Shown piece after piece: positions 1 to 7,874 of a stretch of DNA of 64,000 bases; positions within the stretch are counted from its first letter, which is position 1; each line of letters opens with the position of its first letter. A program made the translations under genes and the position numbers. Source of the stretch: UMGS1387 sp045540015 (GTDB taxonomy: Bacteria; Bacillota; Clostridia; Oscillospirales; CAG-382); contig JAZQGP010000049.1 of NCBI GenBank assembly GCA_045540015.1, positions 1 through 64,000 of the forward strand. Direction: 5' to 3'. The notes under the pieces were generated by a model. That model did no database searches, was not told where the DNA came from, and worked only from the letters and a program-made list of their open reading frames with translations.

Positions 1-609
1 CCTTATGCAACCCTCCCTCAGCTCGCGGACTCTTACGTTCTCGAAAACTTTAACCCGAGGAGATTTACGTTTACCAATAATGCTTCAACGTGCTTCGCTA
101 CGCGAGCTCTTTCTCAAGTGCCATTATTGTTTGTTAGAGAATTTTTTCTCTTCTTTTAAGCCTCAGCACTTTTATAATTTCTTATGTGTTTTGCAAAAAC
201 ACTAACCGAGAAATGTTTGTGTTCTAACAGGACAATCGAGCACCACAAGGTGCGAGCGACAGTAGACAGCCTGCTGGAGATGTAAAATTTCAGCGACAAA
301 TTAAAATAGTCTTCGGGATATTGCCGTAAGCTATAGAAGCCGGCTTTCACGTGGATTGTAATAAGGGTTTAAATATTCTTTTGTGTTTGTCGTACTGACA
401 AGGCGTCGGCATAAGGGAGTGATAACTAAGAGAACCGTAGGTGCTCTTAGTCGTGCTCTTTTGTTTCGTTTTCTGCACGAGCAGAAAATGAAAGCCCTCG
501 GCAGAGTCTCAAACCGTAAACTTGGTTTATGCCACCCCAAGCAACAACCGCCAAACACAAGCAAAAAGCTACACTACCCGTGCAGCTTTACTCATCATTT
601 TTCACACAC
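1..609. other. Left-edge region without a supportable gene
   Basis: I see no open frame here with both a convincing ribosome binding site and protein-like composition. The sequence holds several short perfect hairpins: GTGTTTT/AAAACAC (186-202), CTAAGAG/CTCTTAG (426-450) and TTTTCTGC-ACGA-GCAGAAAA (469-488). It may be untranslated, a degraded mobile-element end, or the tail of something beginning left of the window. The sequence alone does not decide. Confidence 0.4.
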
Positions 610-777
610 TCATTGAATCAAATCAGACTCTCCAAAACAATACCCAAGAAAATCATACTCGTCACAGCAACATTCAATCTGTGTTCCATCTTTGTCCTTG
701 CACTTACCGTTTCCAAGACATTGCTCTCCGTTCTTACTCGGTGTAAGCTCTACTTTGTTCCAAATATCAAAATACAT
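610..777 (-). CDS. Small Cys-rich protein of unknown function
   Basis: A 55-residue protein that I do not recognise. The start is the ATG at 777 because a clean GGAGG lies just upstream (about 782-786) with near-ideal spacing; an earlier in-frame start at 795 has no such site. Six cysteines (C20, C26, C36-C38, C47) in an acidic, polar chain suggest metal binding or disulfides, which is inference. There is no signal peptide or membrane segment. The gene is divergent from the XRE-type regulator at 882, so the two may form a regulator/target pair. Confidence 0.5.
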   Translation of the reverse strand: MYFDIWNKVELTPSKNGEQCLGNGKCKDKDGTQIECCCDEYDFLGYCFGESDLIQ

Positions 778-810
778 AATTACCTCCAAACTCACATTTG
801 GACTTATTTG

Positions 811-856
811 GGTTCTATTTTACCACAAATAACGCGTAAAATCAAGTAGTAGAACC
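811..856. promoter_or_regulatory. Inverted repeat between divergent small genes
   Basis: GGTTCTA at 811-817 is mirrored by TAGAACC at 850-856, and the bases just inside (TTTTAC and GTAAAA) are also complementary. The repeat sits in the shared upstream region of the Cys-rich protein and the XRE-type regulator. An operator bound by that regulator is a reasonable guess but is unproven. Confidence 0.35.
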
Positions 857-881
857 AAAACAAGTTCAGGAGAAATAATGT

Positions 882-1118
882 ATGTCAGATTCAAAAATAA
901 AACATGACAATAGCGACATCGGCAAAAACATAAGACAAGCGAGAAAGAACGCAAGCATGGGTCAAACCGAAATGGCGGTAAAACTCCAGCTTATGGGCGT
1001 AGATATGACACGCGAAGCACTTGTTAAAATCGAGAGAGGCAAGCAGCATATTTATGCAAGTCAGCTAAAAGCAATACGTGATTTGCTGGGTGTGTCATAT
1101 GATGATTTACTAAAATAA
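882..1118 (+). CDS. XRE-family helix-turn-helix regulator
   Basis: A 78-residue protein made almost entirely of one Cro/CI-type HTH domain. The pattern from GKNIRQARK through an E-x-A-V recognition region to IERGKQ and DLLGVSYDDLL is typical. An AGGAGA at 868-873 sits 8 bases before the ATG. It has no sensor or effector domain, so it is probably a simple DNA-binding repressor. Its neighbour is the divergent Cys-rich small gene, and the inverted repeat at 811-856 could be its binding site. It lies directly before the rpsF promoter but is not part of that operon. Confidence 0.75.
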   Translation: MSDSKIKHDNSDIGKNIRQARKNASMGQTEMAVKLQLMGVDMTREALVKIERGKQHIYASQLKAIRDLLGVSYDDLLK

Positions 1119-1128
1119 TAAAAAATAC

Positions 1129-1157
1129 TTGACAAACGGGAAGATTTGATATATAAT
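1129..1157 (+). promoter_or_regulatory. Consensus sigma-A promoter of rpsF-ssb-rpsR
   Basis: TTGACA at 1129-1134 and TATAAT at 1152-1157 are separated by exactly 17 bases, a perfect match to the housekeeping consensus. Transcription should begin near 1164, leaving an mRNA leader of about 85 bases before rpsF. Confidence 0.9.
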
Positions 1158-1167
1158 CTCTGTTTGT

Positions 1168-1240
1168 GGAAAGGTATTCATTGTTGATTACCCTTCCTCC
1201 TTCCCCAAACAAAGAGTTGGGGCATATGACCAGAAGGAGG
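1168..1240 (+). promoter_or_regulatory. Structured rpsF leader with sequestered Shine-Dalgarno (candidate S6:S18 leader)
   Basis: The leader can form a stem between GGAAAGGTA (1168-1176) and TACCCTTCC (1189-1197, one mismatch) and a hairpin CCCCAA/TTGGGG (1203-1208 with 1217-1222). CCTCCTT (1196-1202) is fully complementary to the rpsF Shine-Dalgarno AAGGAGG (1234-1240). Leaders bound by the S6:S18 complex for feedback control of this operon are known in many bacteria. That this is one is inferred from position and foldability; I have not matched it to the family model. Confidence 0.55.
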
Positions 1241-1248
1241 TGCAAATG

Positions 1249-1548
1249 ATGGAACAGCTCACGTCAAAGTACGAGTCCGTTTTCATTGTAAAGCCCGATC
1301 TTAGCGAGGAAGCTGCAAAGGCTGTAATCGAGAAGTTCACAGGCATTATTACAAGCAACGGCGGCGTTATTGACAACATCGACGAATGGGGCAAGAAAAA
1401 GCTTGCTTACCCCATCGAGGATCTTACCGAAGGCTACTACTACATTGTTAACTTCACTGCAGTAGCAACTCTTCCCGCAGAACTCGACCGTGTTGCCAAC
1501 ATTACTGACGATATTCTTCGTTCACTCATCGTAAAGCTTGACAAGTAA
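1249..1548 (+). CDS. rpsF: 30S ribosomal protein S6
   Basis: A 99-residue S6 that binds 16S rRNA together with S18 in the small-subunit platform. The N-terminal KYESVFIVKPDLSEE stretch and the WGKKKLAYPIEDLTEGYY core are family hallmarks. An extended Shine-Dalgarno AAGGAGGTG ends at 1242; the ATG at 1249 has the better spacing, but the adjacent in-frame ATG at 1246 cannot be excluded. It is first in the conserved rpsF-ssb-rpsR operon, and its translation is probably feedback-controlled through the leader. Confidence 0.96.
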   Translation: MEQLTSKYESVFIVKPDLSEEAAKAVIEKFTGIITSNGGVIDNIDEWGKKKLAYPIEDLTEGYYYIVNFTAVATLPAELDRVANITDDILRSLIVKLDK

Positions 1549-1571
1549 TCCTAAAACAAGGAGTGTGTAAC

Positions 1572-2042
1572 ATGGCATCAGGACTTAACAAAGTTATTCT
1601 TATGGGAAACCTTACGGCTGACCCGGAATTCAAAACAACACCCTCAGGTGTTTCAGTAACGACTTTTACGGTTGCCGTGGGACGCAGATTTGCAAAACCC
1701 GGCGACGAAGTCACAGCAGACTTCATCCGCGTAACTTGTTGGAGACAGCAGGCAGAATTTGTTTCAAAGTATTTCACCAAGGGCAGAGCAATTGTTGTTG
1801 TAGGATCTATTCAGACACGTAACTGGACAGACCAGAACGGTCAGAAGAGATATTCAACAGACGTTGTTGCTGACGAAATTCACTTTGCAGGCAATGCCGG
1901 ACAGGGTGTAGGTCAGGCAAACGAAGGCGGCACATTCTACGGTGCCGAACCCGTGGCGAGCACAGCTCCCACAGCAGCAGCCCAGACAACAGGTGCTGCA
2001 AGCTTTGAGGACCTCTCAACGGAAGACGACTTGCCGTTCTGA
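1572..2042 (+). CDS. ssb: Single-stranded DNA-binding protein
   Basis: A 156-residue SSB. Residues 1 to about 108 form the OB fold that coats single-stranded DNA as a tetramer (start ASGLNKVILMGNL, then FIRVTCWRQQAEF). A low-complexity Gly/Ala/Thr linker leads to the acidic tip ending DDLPF, which recruits replication and repair partners. AAGGAG at 1558-1563 fixes the ATG at 1572; the upstream in-frame GTG-type extension lacks support. It lies 23 bases after rpsF and 39 before rpsR, so all three are co-transcribed. Confidence 0.96.
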   Translation: MASGLNKVILMGNLTADPEFKTTPSGVSVTTFTVAVGRRFAKPGDEVTADFIRVTCWRQQAEFVSKYFTKGRAIVVVGSIQTRNWTDQNGQKRYSTDVVADEIHFAGNAGQGVGQANEGGTFYGAEPVASTAPTAAAQTTGAASFEDLSTEDDLPF

Positions 2043-2081
2043 GTTTCTTCAGAGAAAAAATTATACAGGAGGTAACTAACA

Positions 2082-2324
2082 ATGGATAAAGAAATGCAAA
2101 AGCCTTTCCGCGCTAAGAGAAAGAAGAAGATTTGTAACTTCTGTGCAGACAAGTCCGAGTACATCGATTTCAAGGATGTCCTCAAGCTCCGTAAGTATAT
2201 TTCCGAAAGAGCTAAGATTCTTCCCAGAAGAATTACAGGTACTTGTGCAAAGCACCAGAGAGAGCTTACAATCGCTATCAAGAGAGCAAGACACGTAGCT
2301 CTTCTTCCTTACATCAGCGACTAA
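2082..2324 (+). CDS. rpsR: 30S ribosomal protein S18
   Basis: An 80-residue S18 with the expected Lys/Arg-rich N terminus and the conserved core including CNFCADKSEYIDFKDV and LPRRITGTCAKHQRELT. It assembles with S6 on the 30S platform. It keeps two Cys in the CNFC motif, the form often linked to zinc binding in this family. AGGAGG lies about 10 bases upstream of the ATG. It is the last gene of the operon and is followed by a strong terminator. Confidence 0.97.
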   Translation: MDKEMQKPFRAKRKKKICNFCADKSEYIDFKDVLKLRKYISERAKILPRRITGTCAKHQRELTIAIKRARHVALLPYISD

Positions 2325-2337
2325 TAAGTGTAATCAA

Positions 2338-2361
2338 GACCGCCGACGGCGGTCTTTTTTT
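2338..2361 (+). terminator. Rho-independent terminator of rpsF-ssb-rpsR
   Basis: A perfect 7-bp stem GACCGCC/GGCGGTC with a GAC loop is followed directly by seven T residues. Confidence 0.95.
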
Positions 2362-2367
2362 GTATTT

Positions 2368-2405
2368 AAAAACAGCAGACCGTCAATTTATATTTTGACG
2401 GTCTG
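2368..2405 (-). terminator. Rho-independent terminator of the CapA-like gene
   Basis: An 11-bp perfect stem (2376-2386 with 2395-2405) and an 8-base loop, followed on the minus strand by a short T run (2372-2368). It faces the rpsR terminator, so the two operons converge cleanly. Confidence 0.85.
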
Positions 2406-2414
2406 TCGTTGTAT

Positions 2415-3578
2415 TCACTCTAAAACTCCAGGATTCTGAAGAGCTTGTATTTCGGGCACAAGCAGCTCCGCCTCGCTTGTGCGATTATCATAGCAGAGCT
2501 TTGTGTATGTAGTGATAAGCTCGTTATGTGCTTCACAGCCGAAGATGTTTTTCAGGTGACATACCTTGTCCGCGCTATCCTTATCCCATTCTGTAAGAAA
2601 TCGCACGTTTCTTGCATATTTTCTTCCGTCAATACAGCACCAGCCTTCAAAATACTGCATGATTTTATCTTCATCGTCAAGGAAAGAATTCAATTTTTCC
2701 ATATACCTTGTAAACCTTGAAAGCTGATCACCTTTGAGAAGCTTTATACTGTTGCTGTCGAAAGTATACGGAACGATTTCAAGAGAAATTCCGTTTTCCG
2801 TGATATCCACCATCGACATATATCCGAGGAACCATGTTTCAAGCTTTGTACCTTCCGGCTTCGGAAAGAAAAAGTTTCCCATGCTGTAAACTACCGGTTT
2901 ACCCTTATACATTTCATACCCTTGCGGACAGTGTGTATGCATTGCAATTACTGCCTCTGCTCCAAGGTCGATAAAATGTCTGTAAAGCTTTGTTTTTCCG
3001 GGAGACGGAAGCGAATACATCTCATTTCCTCCGTGGAAATAAACTACAACGAGTCTGCCCTTTGCCTTTTCTGCGGCAATTTTATCAACAAGTCTATAAT
3101 AGTCGTAGCCTGCAGAACCCGCCTTTTCTTTATCAGCACAACCAAACTCGTTTTCGCAGACAGCAATAACGCTGACAGCTATTCCGTCCTTTTCAAAAAC
3201 AACAGGCTCATACGCTTTTTCTATGTTCTCGCCTGCACCGCAAAGCATATATCCCTTATTCTTCAGAATATCCATAGTTGCATACATAGGCTCGTCGCCA
3301 TAGTCCCCTGTGTGGTTGTTTGCAAGACCGATAGCTGTAGGCTTCAGTGCATCTATAAAATTAACCGCTTCTTCTCTTGTGATAAGGTTAGGCCCGCTCT
3401 TCGTAATAGGCGTATATGCTTTTGCATCACCGTAGATGCATTCAAGATTAAGCATTGAAAAATCTGCCTTGTCAAAAACACTTCTTGCTTCTGCCATACC
3501 GACGTTTACTGCTTTTTTATCAAAATCAGTCTGTTCAGCCCAGCTGAGCGACATATCTGATGCAAACAATATTTTCAT
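2415..3578 (-). CDS. CapA/PgsA-family metallophosphatase-like protein
   Basis: A 387-residue protein of the PGA_cap (CapA) family, a calcineurin-like phosphoesterase fold linked to poly-gamma-glutamate capsule synthesis. Visible landmarks are LANNHTGDYG (residues about 95-105), the VVYFHGGNE and AMHTHCPQGYE histidine motifs and VYSMGNFFF. There is no signal peptide or lipobox, unlike exported CapA proteins, so it is probably cytoplasmic. The ATG at 3578 is preferred over 3584 because GAGGG is then 7 bases away instead of 1. It has its own promoter and terminator and no other capsule genes beside it, so the substrate is unknown. Confidence 0.8.
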   Translation of the reverse strand: MKILFASDMSLSWAEQTDFDKKAVNVGMAEARSVFDKADFSMLNLECIYGDAKAYTPITKSGPNLITREEAVNFIDALKPTAIGLANNHTGDYGDEPMYATMDILKNKGYMLCGAGENIEKAYEPVVFEKDGIAVSVIAVCENEFGCADKEKAGSAGYDYYRLVDKIAAEKAKGRLVVVYFHGGNEMYSLPSPGKTKLYRHFIDLGAEAVIAMHTHCPQGYEMYKGKPVVYSMGNFFFPKPEGTKLETWFLGYMSMVDITENGISLEIVPYTFDSNSIKLLKGDQLSRFTRYMEKLNSFLDDEDKIMQYFEGWCCIDGRKYARNVRFLTEWDKDSADKVCHLKNIFGCEAHNELITTYTKLCYDNRTSEAELLVPEIQALQNPGVLE

Positions 3579-3606
3579 ATCCATTCCCTCACTTTTTGTT
3601 TTTTAT

Positions 3607-3635
3607 ATTCTAACACCCAACCGGTACAATGTCAA
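3607..3635 (-). promoter_or_regulatory. Promoter of the CapA-like gene
   Basis: On the minus strand TTGACA (3635-3630), a 17-base spacer and TAGAAT (3612-3607). Confidence 0.8.
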
Positions 3636-3723
3636 TGTTCATTTAATTTTTTTACAGTTTTTTTCAAAAACATCTCTTTTTTGCCAAAAAGTATCAGGTT
3701 TTGTTCTTTAACACCAGCTTATA

Positions 3724-3752
3724 TTGACTTTTGTATGCACAAGCGTTATAAT
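3724..3752 (+). promoter_or_regulatory. Promoter of the PQ-loop/hydrolase pair
   Basis: TTGACT (3724-3729), a 17-base spacer and TATAAT (3747-3752), about 30 bases before the 3782 start. Confidence 0.85.
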
Positions 3753-3781
3753 TATTAAAAACAAGAAAAGGCGGCAAAACA

Positions 3782-4081
3782 ATGGCAGAATTACTCGAAA
3801 TAATTATGATTGTATCTTTTGGAGCTTCCTGGCCTATGAACGTTATCAAATCCTACAAAGCAAGAACAACAAAGGGAAAAAGCCTTGCATTTCTTTGTCT
3901 GATTTTCTTCGGCTACATTGCCGGCATTGCTTCAAAGCTTGTAAACCCTGTTTACATGGCAGAAATAAGCTCCAAGTGGTACGTTCTTTTCTTCTACGTT
4001 CTCAACTTCATCATGGTCGGCATAGACCTTGTTCTCTACTTCAGAAACAAGAAGCTTGACAAGGAGAATAACCTCAAATGA
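3782..4081 (+). CDS. PQ-loop (SemiSWEET-like) small membrane protein
   Basis: A 99-residue membrane protein with three hydrophobic segments (about 4-22, 36-55, 65-85). The first segment carries the tryptophan-proline SWPMNVIKSYK signature, followed by a basic loop ending KGKSLAF, which is the PQ-loop/MtN3 half-repeat layout. SemiSWEETs of this size dimerise to pass sugars; other PQ-loop proteins carry different solutes, so the substrate is open. Its stop overlaps the next start (ATGA), so it is translationally coupled to the alpha/beta hydrolase. Confidence 0.7.
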   Translation: MAELLEIIMIVSFGASWPMNVIKSYKARTTKGKSLAFLCLIFFGYIAGIASKLVNPVYMAEISSKWYVLFFYVLNFIMVGIDLVLYFRNKKLDKENNLK

Positions 4082-4812
4082 GAACTTTTAGAGGCATTTA
4101 TTACATAAACGATGGTACAACCGAGCATACGCTTGACCTGTTTCTGCCCGACACACAGACAAAAGCTGCATTCATATACTTTCACGGCGGCGGACTTGAA
4201 AACGGAACAAACACGCTCCCCTGTGATGAATTCTTAACAAAAAAAGGCATCACCGTTATTGCAAGCAACTACAGAAAATACCCGACGGCAAAATATCCTG
4301 ACTATATTGAGGACAGTGCTTTGGCGGTAGCGTGGGCATTTGAAAATGCGGAAAAATACGGTATTCCGAAGGATAAAATTTTCGTTGGAGGAAGCTCTGC
4401 AGGCGGATATATTTCAAGTATGCTTTGCTTTGACCCGAAATATCTCGGCTCACACGGAATAAAAACCACAGACATTGCAGGCTTTGTTCATGACGCAGGA
4501 CAGCTCTCAACACACTTCAACGTGCTCAAGGAAAGGGGCATTTCGGACGGAACAAAGCGAGTAATCGTTGACGAAGCTGCACCGCTCTATTACATTGGTC
4601 TTGAAAAGCAATATTCTCCGATGATTTTCCTTGCTTCGGACCACGATATGCCAAACCGAATCGAGCAGACAATGCTTGCCGTCTCAACTCTCAGGCATTT
4701 CGGTCATGACAAAGTCGAATACAGAATTATGGAAAACACAACTCACTGCTCATACAATGCAAAAACTGTTTTCGGTGAAATTATAGCGGATTTTATTGAG
4801 AAAAACACTTAA
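4078..4812 (+). CDS. Alpha/beta hydrolase, esterase-like
   Basis: A 244-residue cytoplasmic alpha/beta hydrolase of the carboxylesterase/acetyl-esterase type. HGGG (residues 36-39) forms the oxyanion hole, and GGSSAGG gives the nucleophile Ser107. The acid is likely in the LASDHDMP stretch and the histidine in NTTHCSY near the C terminus. Family members remove acyl groups from small molecules or carbohydrates. Coupling to a SemiSWEET-like carrier suggests it acts on an imported sugar ester, which is inference. There is no signal peptide. Confidence 0.8.
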   Translation: MRTFRGIYYINDGTTEHTLDLFLPDTQTKAAFIYFHGGGLENGTNTLPCDEFLTKKGITVIASNYRKYPTAKYPDYIEDSALAVAWAFENAEKYGIPKDKIFVGGSSAGGYISSMLCFDPKYLGSHGIKTTDIAGFVHDAGQLSTHFNVLKERGISDGTKRVIVDEAAPLYYIGLEKQYSPMIFLASDHDMPNRIEQTMLAVSTLRHFGHDKVEYRIMENTTHCSYNAKTVFGEIIADFIEKNT

Positions 4813-4823
4813 TAACATAACGA

Positions 4824-4852
4824 ACGCCCCGTTTTTACGGGGCGTCTCTTTT
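4824..4852 (+). terminator. Terminator of the PQ-loop/hydrolase operon
   Basis: An 8-bp stem ACGCCCCG/CGGGGCGT (4824-4831 with 4838-4845), a six-base loop and a pyrimidine/T-rich tail. It lies in the short gap before the converging LytTR gene. Confidence 0.8.
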
Positions 4853-5572
4853 CTATTCAGCTTTATTCTTCATCAGAACCGCATATTCCTCATATGCCTG
4901 CTTAATCTGTCTGAAACGGCGTTTGGGTATCGGAATGAAATCTCCGTTTTTCATGTGGAACATGTCCTTCTCAATACACCACACCTTATCCATATTAACA
5001 ATGCAGTTTTTATAGCTTCTTAAAAACCGCGGATTTTTAAGCAGTATCGACGAAACATGTGCAAAGGACGTGCTGAAAAAGCTCTTTGTGTCCTTTGCCG
5101 TATGCACCTCAACACAGTGATTTCCGCTGTCAACATAGATAATATCCGAAAACATTATGGTTTCGGCATGCTTATTAAGCATAAGAGTAATGCTGTTTTT
5201 GTGTGTCACCACACGCTTTACGGTAAACAAAACATTTTGCTTTTCTGCATCGGGATACAGCGTTACGACAATGTTTTCAACAGCACCGTCATCCAGCCTT
5301 AGCGTTAAGCTCACATTCTTTTCATCAAGTCCGCTTTTGCAGAATGCCTCAAGAGAGTGCGTGCCGAAATGACGCAAAACCGTATCGTTTACAACAATTG
5401 GACTCAGCTTTCCGAGAACATACGAAAGCGTCATGTCCGTGTTTTGCGGAAAATATGCCTCGTCGCAAAGTGCAAAAAACAGCGACTGCCGTGACAGGCT
5501 TATCTTTCCCGCCGCAACATATATATTTGTCACAAGCTCCTCAAAGAAGCCGCTGTTTTTGTCGGTATCCAT
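4853..5572 (-). CDS. LytTR DNA-binding domain protein
   Basis: A 239-residue protein whose last ~100 residues (from about 140: DIIYVDSGNHCVEVHT, then FLRSYKNCIVNMDKVW and IPIPKRRFRQIKQAY) form a LytTR DNA-binding domain. The N-terminal half has no receiver-domain pattern, so it is not a standard response regulator; I do not recognise that half. It starts only 4 bases after the acyl-CoA synthetase stop, with its ribosome site inside that gene, so it is the last gene of the long minus-strand cluster and may regulate it. Confidence 0.8.
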   Translation of the reverse strand: MDTDKNSGFFEELVTNIYVAAGKISLSRQSLFFALCDEAYFPQNTDMTLSYVLGKLSPIVVNDTVLRHFGTHSLEAFCKSGLDEKNVSLTLRLDDGAVENIVVTLYPDAEKQNVLFTVKRVVTHKNSITLMLNKHAETIMFSDIIYVDSGNHCVEVHTAKDTKSFFSTSFAHVSSILLKNPRFLRSYKNCIVNMDKVWCIEKDMFHMKNGDFIPIPKRRFRQIKQAYEEYAVLMKNKAE

Positions 5573-5576
5573 AGCT

Positions 5577-7280
5577 TTATTTCTCCGTAGCGTTTATTTT
5601 CTGCATATCCTGTTCGCGGATAGCACTTCTTCTGATTTTACCGTTGAAGGTCTTTGGCAGCTCGCTTACATATTCGACAATTCTCGGATACTTATAAGGA
5701 GCCGTATTTGTCTTTACATAGTTCTGAAGCTCTTTTGTAAGCGCCTCTGTCCCCTCATAACCCTCGCGAAGCACAATTGCAGCCTTAACCGCAAAGCCTC
5801 TTACCTTATCGGGAACACCCGTTACCGCAACCTCTCTTACCGCAGGATGCTCAAGAAGAACACTTTCAATCTCAAACGGGCCTATGCGGTATCCCGAAGA
5901 TTTAATAACGTCATCATTTCTGCCGACATAGCAGAATCTGCCTGTTTCATCTCTGTATGCAAGGTCGCCTGTATGATAGAAGCCGCCGTAAAGCGCGTTT
6001 TCCGTGTCTTCCTTGCTGAAGTTGTACGAGTGAAGAAGTCCGCAGGACTTTCTGTTTCCGCTGAGAACGCGGATACAGATTTCGCCCGTAGAACCGCGTT
6101 GAGCCGACTGATTCTCGGAATCGAGAATATGTACGTCAAAGCCCGGAATGGGATAGCCGAGAGTGCCCGGGTGCGGTTCGGACCAAGGGTAAAGAGTTCC
6201 GATACACAGACAGGTTTCCGTCTGTCCGAAGCCCTCGTAAATCTTAAGACCGGTTGCTTCCTTCCACTTATTGAATATTTCCGGATTAAGCGCTTCACCT
6301 GCCGAGCAGCAGTGTGTCAGCGAAGAAAGGTCATAGCTCTTTACATCCTCTTCAAGCAGAAGTCTGTACATTGTGGGAGGAACGCAAAAAGTTGTAACCT
6401 TATACTTTTCAAGCATATGCAGTATATTCTTTGCATTGAACTTATCAAAGTCATATACAAACACCGCGCTCTCACCAAACCACTGTCCGTAGAACTTACC
6501 CCAAAGAGATTTGAGCCAGCCTGTATCGGAAATTGTAAAGTGAAGTCCGCCGTCAACAACTCTGTGCCAGAACACGGCAGTCATGATATGTCCGAGAGGA
6601 TATCTGAAGTCGTGAGTTACCATTTTAGGCTCACCCGTAGTACCGGATGAAAATGACATCGTCATAACATCCGTTGCCTTTGTAGCCTTTTCACCCTCGG
6701 GTCTTATCCAGCGGTCGCTTGCCATATCAAAGCCTGCCTCAAAGTCAAGCCAGCCTTCGCCCGCATTTTTATGCTTTGTAACAAGCTTTATCTCAACCGT
6801 TTCGTACTTATCCTTTCCTTCGTCAAAGTACTCGGATGCATTTCCGTCACCTGTAATTACAACACACTTGATATTTCCGCGGTTACATCTGTAAACGTAG
6901 TCTTTTGCTTTAAGCATATCGGTTGCCTGAACGGCGATTGCACCGATTTTGTGAAGTCCGAGCATGCAGAACCAGAAGTAGTAGCTGCGTCTTAAAACAA
7001 GCAGTACCGCATCTCCCTTGCCTACACCGAGATAGCTGAAGTAGTTTGCCGCCTTATTTGACATTTTCATCATGTCCTCAAAGGTGAACACCTTTTCTTC
7101 ACCGTCGTTTGAAACCCAAACCATCGCAGTTTTATCGGGTTTTTCTTTTCCGAGAACATCTACAACGTCATAAGCGAAGTTAAAGTCGTCCGGATAATTA
7201 AGTCTGTAATTTTGCTGTGCGTCTTCGAGTGACAGAAAATCGTCTCTTGTTGCGCCGACGAACTTTTCATATATTGCCAT
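5577..7280 (-). CDS. Acyl-CoA synthetase (AMP-forming)
   Basis: A 567-residue ANL-superfamily ligase that activates a carboxylic acid as acyl-AMP and transfers it to CoA. The P-loop SFSSGTTGEPK (about residue 205), the GQTET-containing A5 region, the GDLAYRDETGRFCYVGR hinge and the catalytic lysine region KTFNGKIRR are all present, so it should be active. It most resembles short/medium-chain acyl-CoA synthetases of anaerobes. AGGAGGTG precedes the ATG. It sits downstream of the 2-oxoacid:ferredoxin oxidoreductase genes and the XRE-cupin regulator, pointing to branched-chain or aryl short-chain acids as substrate (inference). Confidence 0.85.
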   Translation of the reverse strand: MAIYEKFVGATRDDFLSLEDAQQNYRLNYPDDFNFAYDVVDVLGKEKPDKTAMVWVSNDGEEKVFTFEDMMKMSNKAANYFSYLGVGKGDAVLLVLRRSYYFWFCMLGLHKIGAIAVQATDMLKAKDYVYRCNRGNIKCVVITGDGNASEYFDEGKDKYETVEIKLVTKHKNAGEGWLDFEAGFDMASDRWIRPEGEKATKATDVMTMSFSSGTTGEPKMVTHDFRYPLGHIMTAVFWHRVVDGGLHFTISDTGWLKSLWGKFYGQWFGESAVFVYDFDKFNAKNILHMLEKYKVTTFCVPPTMYRLLLEEDVKSYDLSSLTHCCSAGEALNPEIFNKWKEATGLKIYEGFGQTETCLCIGTLYPWSEPHPGTLGYPIPGFDVHILDSENQSAQRGSTGEICIRVLSGNRKSCGLLHSYNFSKEDTENALYGGFYHTGDLAYRDETGRFCYVGRNDDVIKSSGYRIGPFEIESVLLEHPAVREVAVTGVPDKVRGFAVKAAIVLREGYEGTEALTKELQNYVKTNTAPYKYPRIVEYVSELPKTFNGKIRRSAIREQDMQKINATEK

Positions 7281-7311
7281 CGGTATGCACCTCCTAATGT
7301 CGTCCTGGTTT

Positions 7312-7863
7312 TTACTTGATTACAACAGCGATAAACTGTGCTTCCTTATCGCCGAGTGCAACCTGTGCATGAGGATAGGACGAGTCAAAGTAAACACTGT
7401 CACCCTTACTGAGTTCGTAAGAGATATCTCCTATATAAAGTCTCAGTTTTCCCGAAAGAACATAGTTGAACTCCTGACCTTCATGGTCCTTCAAAACGGG
7501 AGTTTCGTCGTCGGGATTGATTGTTACAAGGAAAGGCTCTGCTTTCTTGTTTCTGAAAGTGAATGCAAGATGCTTATAGTCATATTCGTGCTCTCGCTTT
7601 ACGGAATAGCCTTTGCCGCGCTTTACCATACAGCACATGCTGAGCGAAGGCGTGCTTCCGCTTATAAGCTCAAGAACGTCAACTCCGAGAATCTCGGCAG
7701 CATTATATATAAGGCTGAAGGAGAAGTCCATGTCGCCGTTTTCATAAGCGTTATAGGTGTCAATGTCAACACCCAGTTTCTCTGCCATTTCCGAAGCCTC
7801 AACCTCAAGATCCTCTCTGAGGCATCTCAGTCTCAGCCCGATATCTTTAAGCTGTTCATTCAT
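7312..7863 (-). CDS. XRE-cupin transcriptional regulator
   Basis: A 183-residue two-domain regulator: an N-terminal HTH (residues about 8-65) and a C-terminal cupin (about 105-180, with DHEGQEFNYVLSGK and GDSVYFDSSYPH). The cupin normally senses a small ligand. It lies between the oxidoreductase gamma subunit (11-base gap) and the acyl-CoA synthetase (31-base gap), an arrangement that suggests control of organic-acid metabolism by the substrate or its CoA ester. The ligand cannot be read from the sequence. Confidence 0.85.
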   Translation of the reverse strand: MNEQLKDIGLRLRCLREDLEVEASEMAEKLGVDIDTYNAYENGDMDFSFSLIYNAAEILGVDVLELISGSTPSLSMCCMVKRGKGYSVKREHEYDYKHLAFTFRNKKAEPFLVTINPDDETPVLKDHEGQEFNYVLSGKLRLYIGDISYELSKGDSVYFDSSYPHAQVALGDKEAQFIAVVIK

Positions 7864-7874
7864 AACTTATTACC

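Noticed and set aside
383..616. A 77-codon basic open frame near the left edge
   Set aside because: No ribosome site, hairpins inside the frame, and overlap with other equally poor frames; not enough to call a gene.
5433..6650. A 405-codon plus-strand frame opposite the acyl-CoA synthetase
   Set aside because: The minus-strand gene has all ANL motifs and a good ribosome site; the opposing frame has no recognisable protein character.
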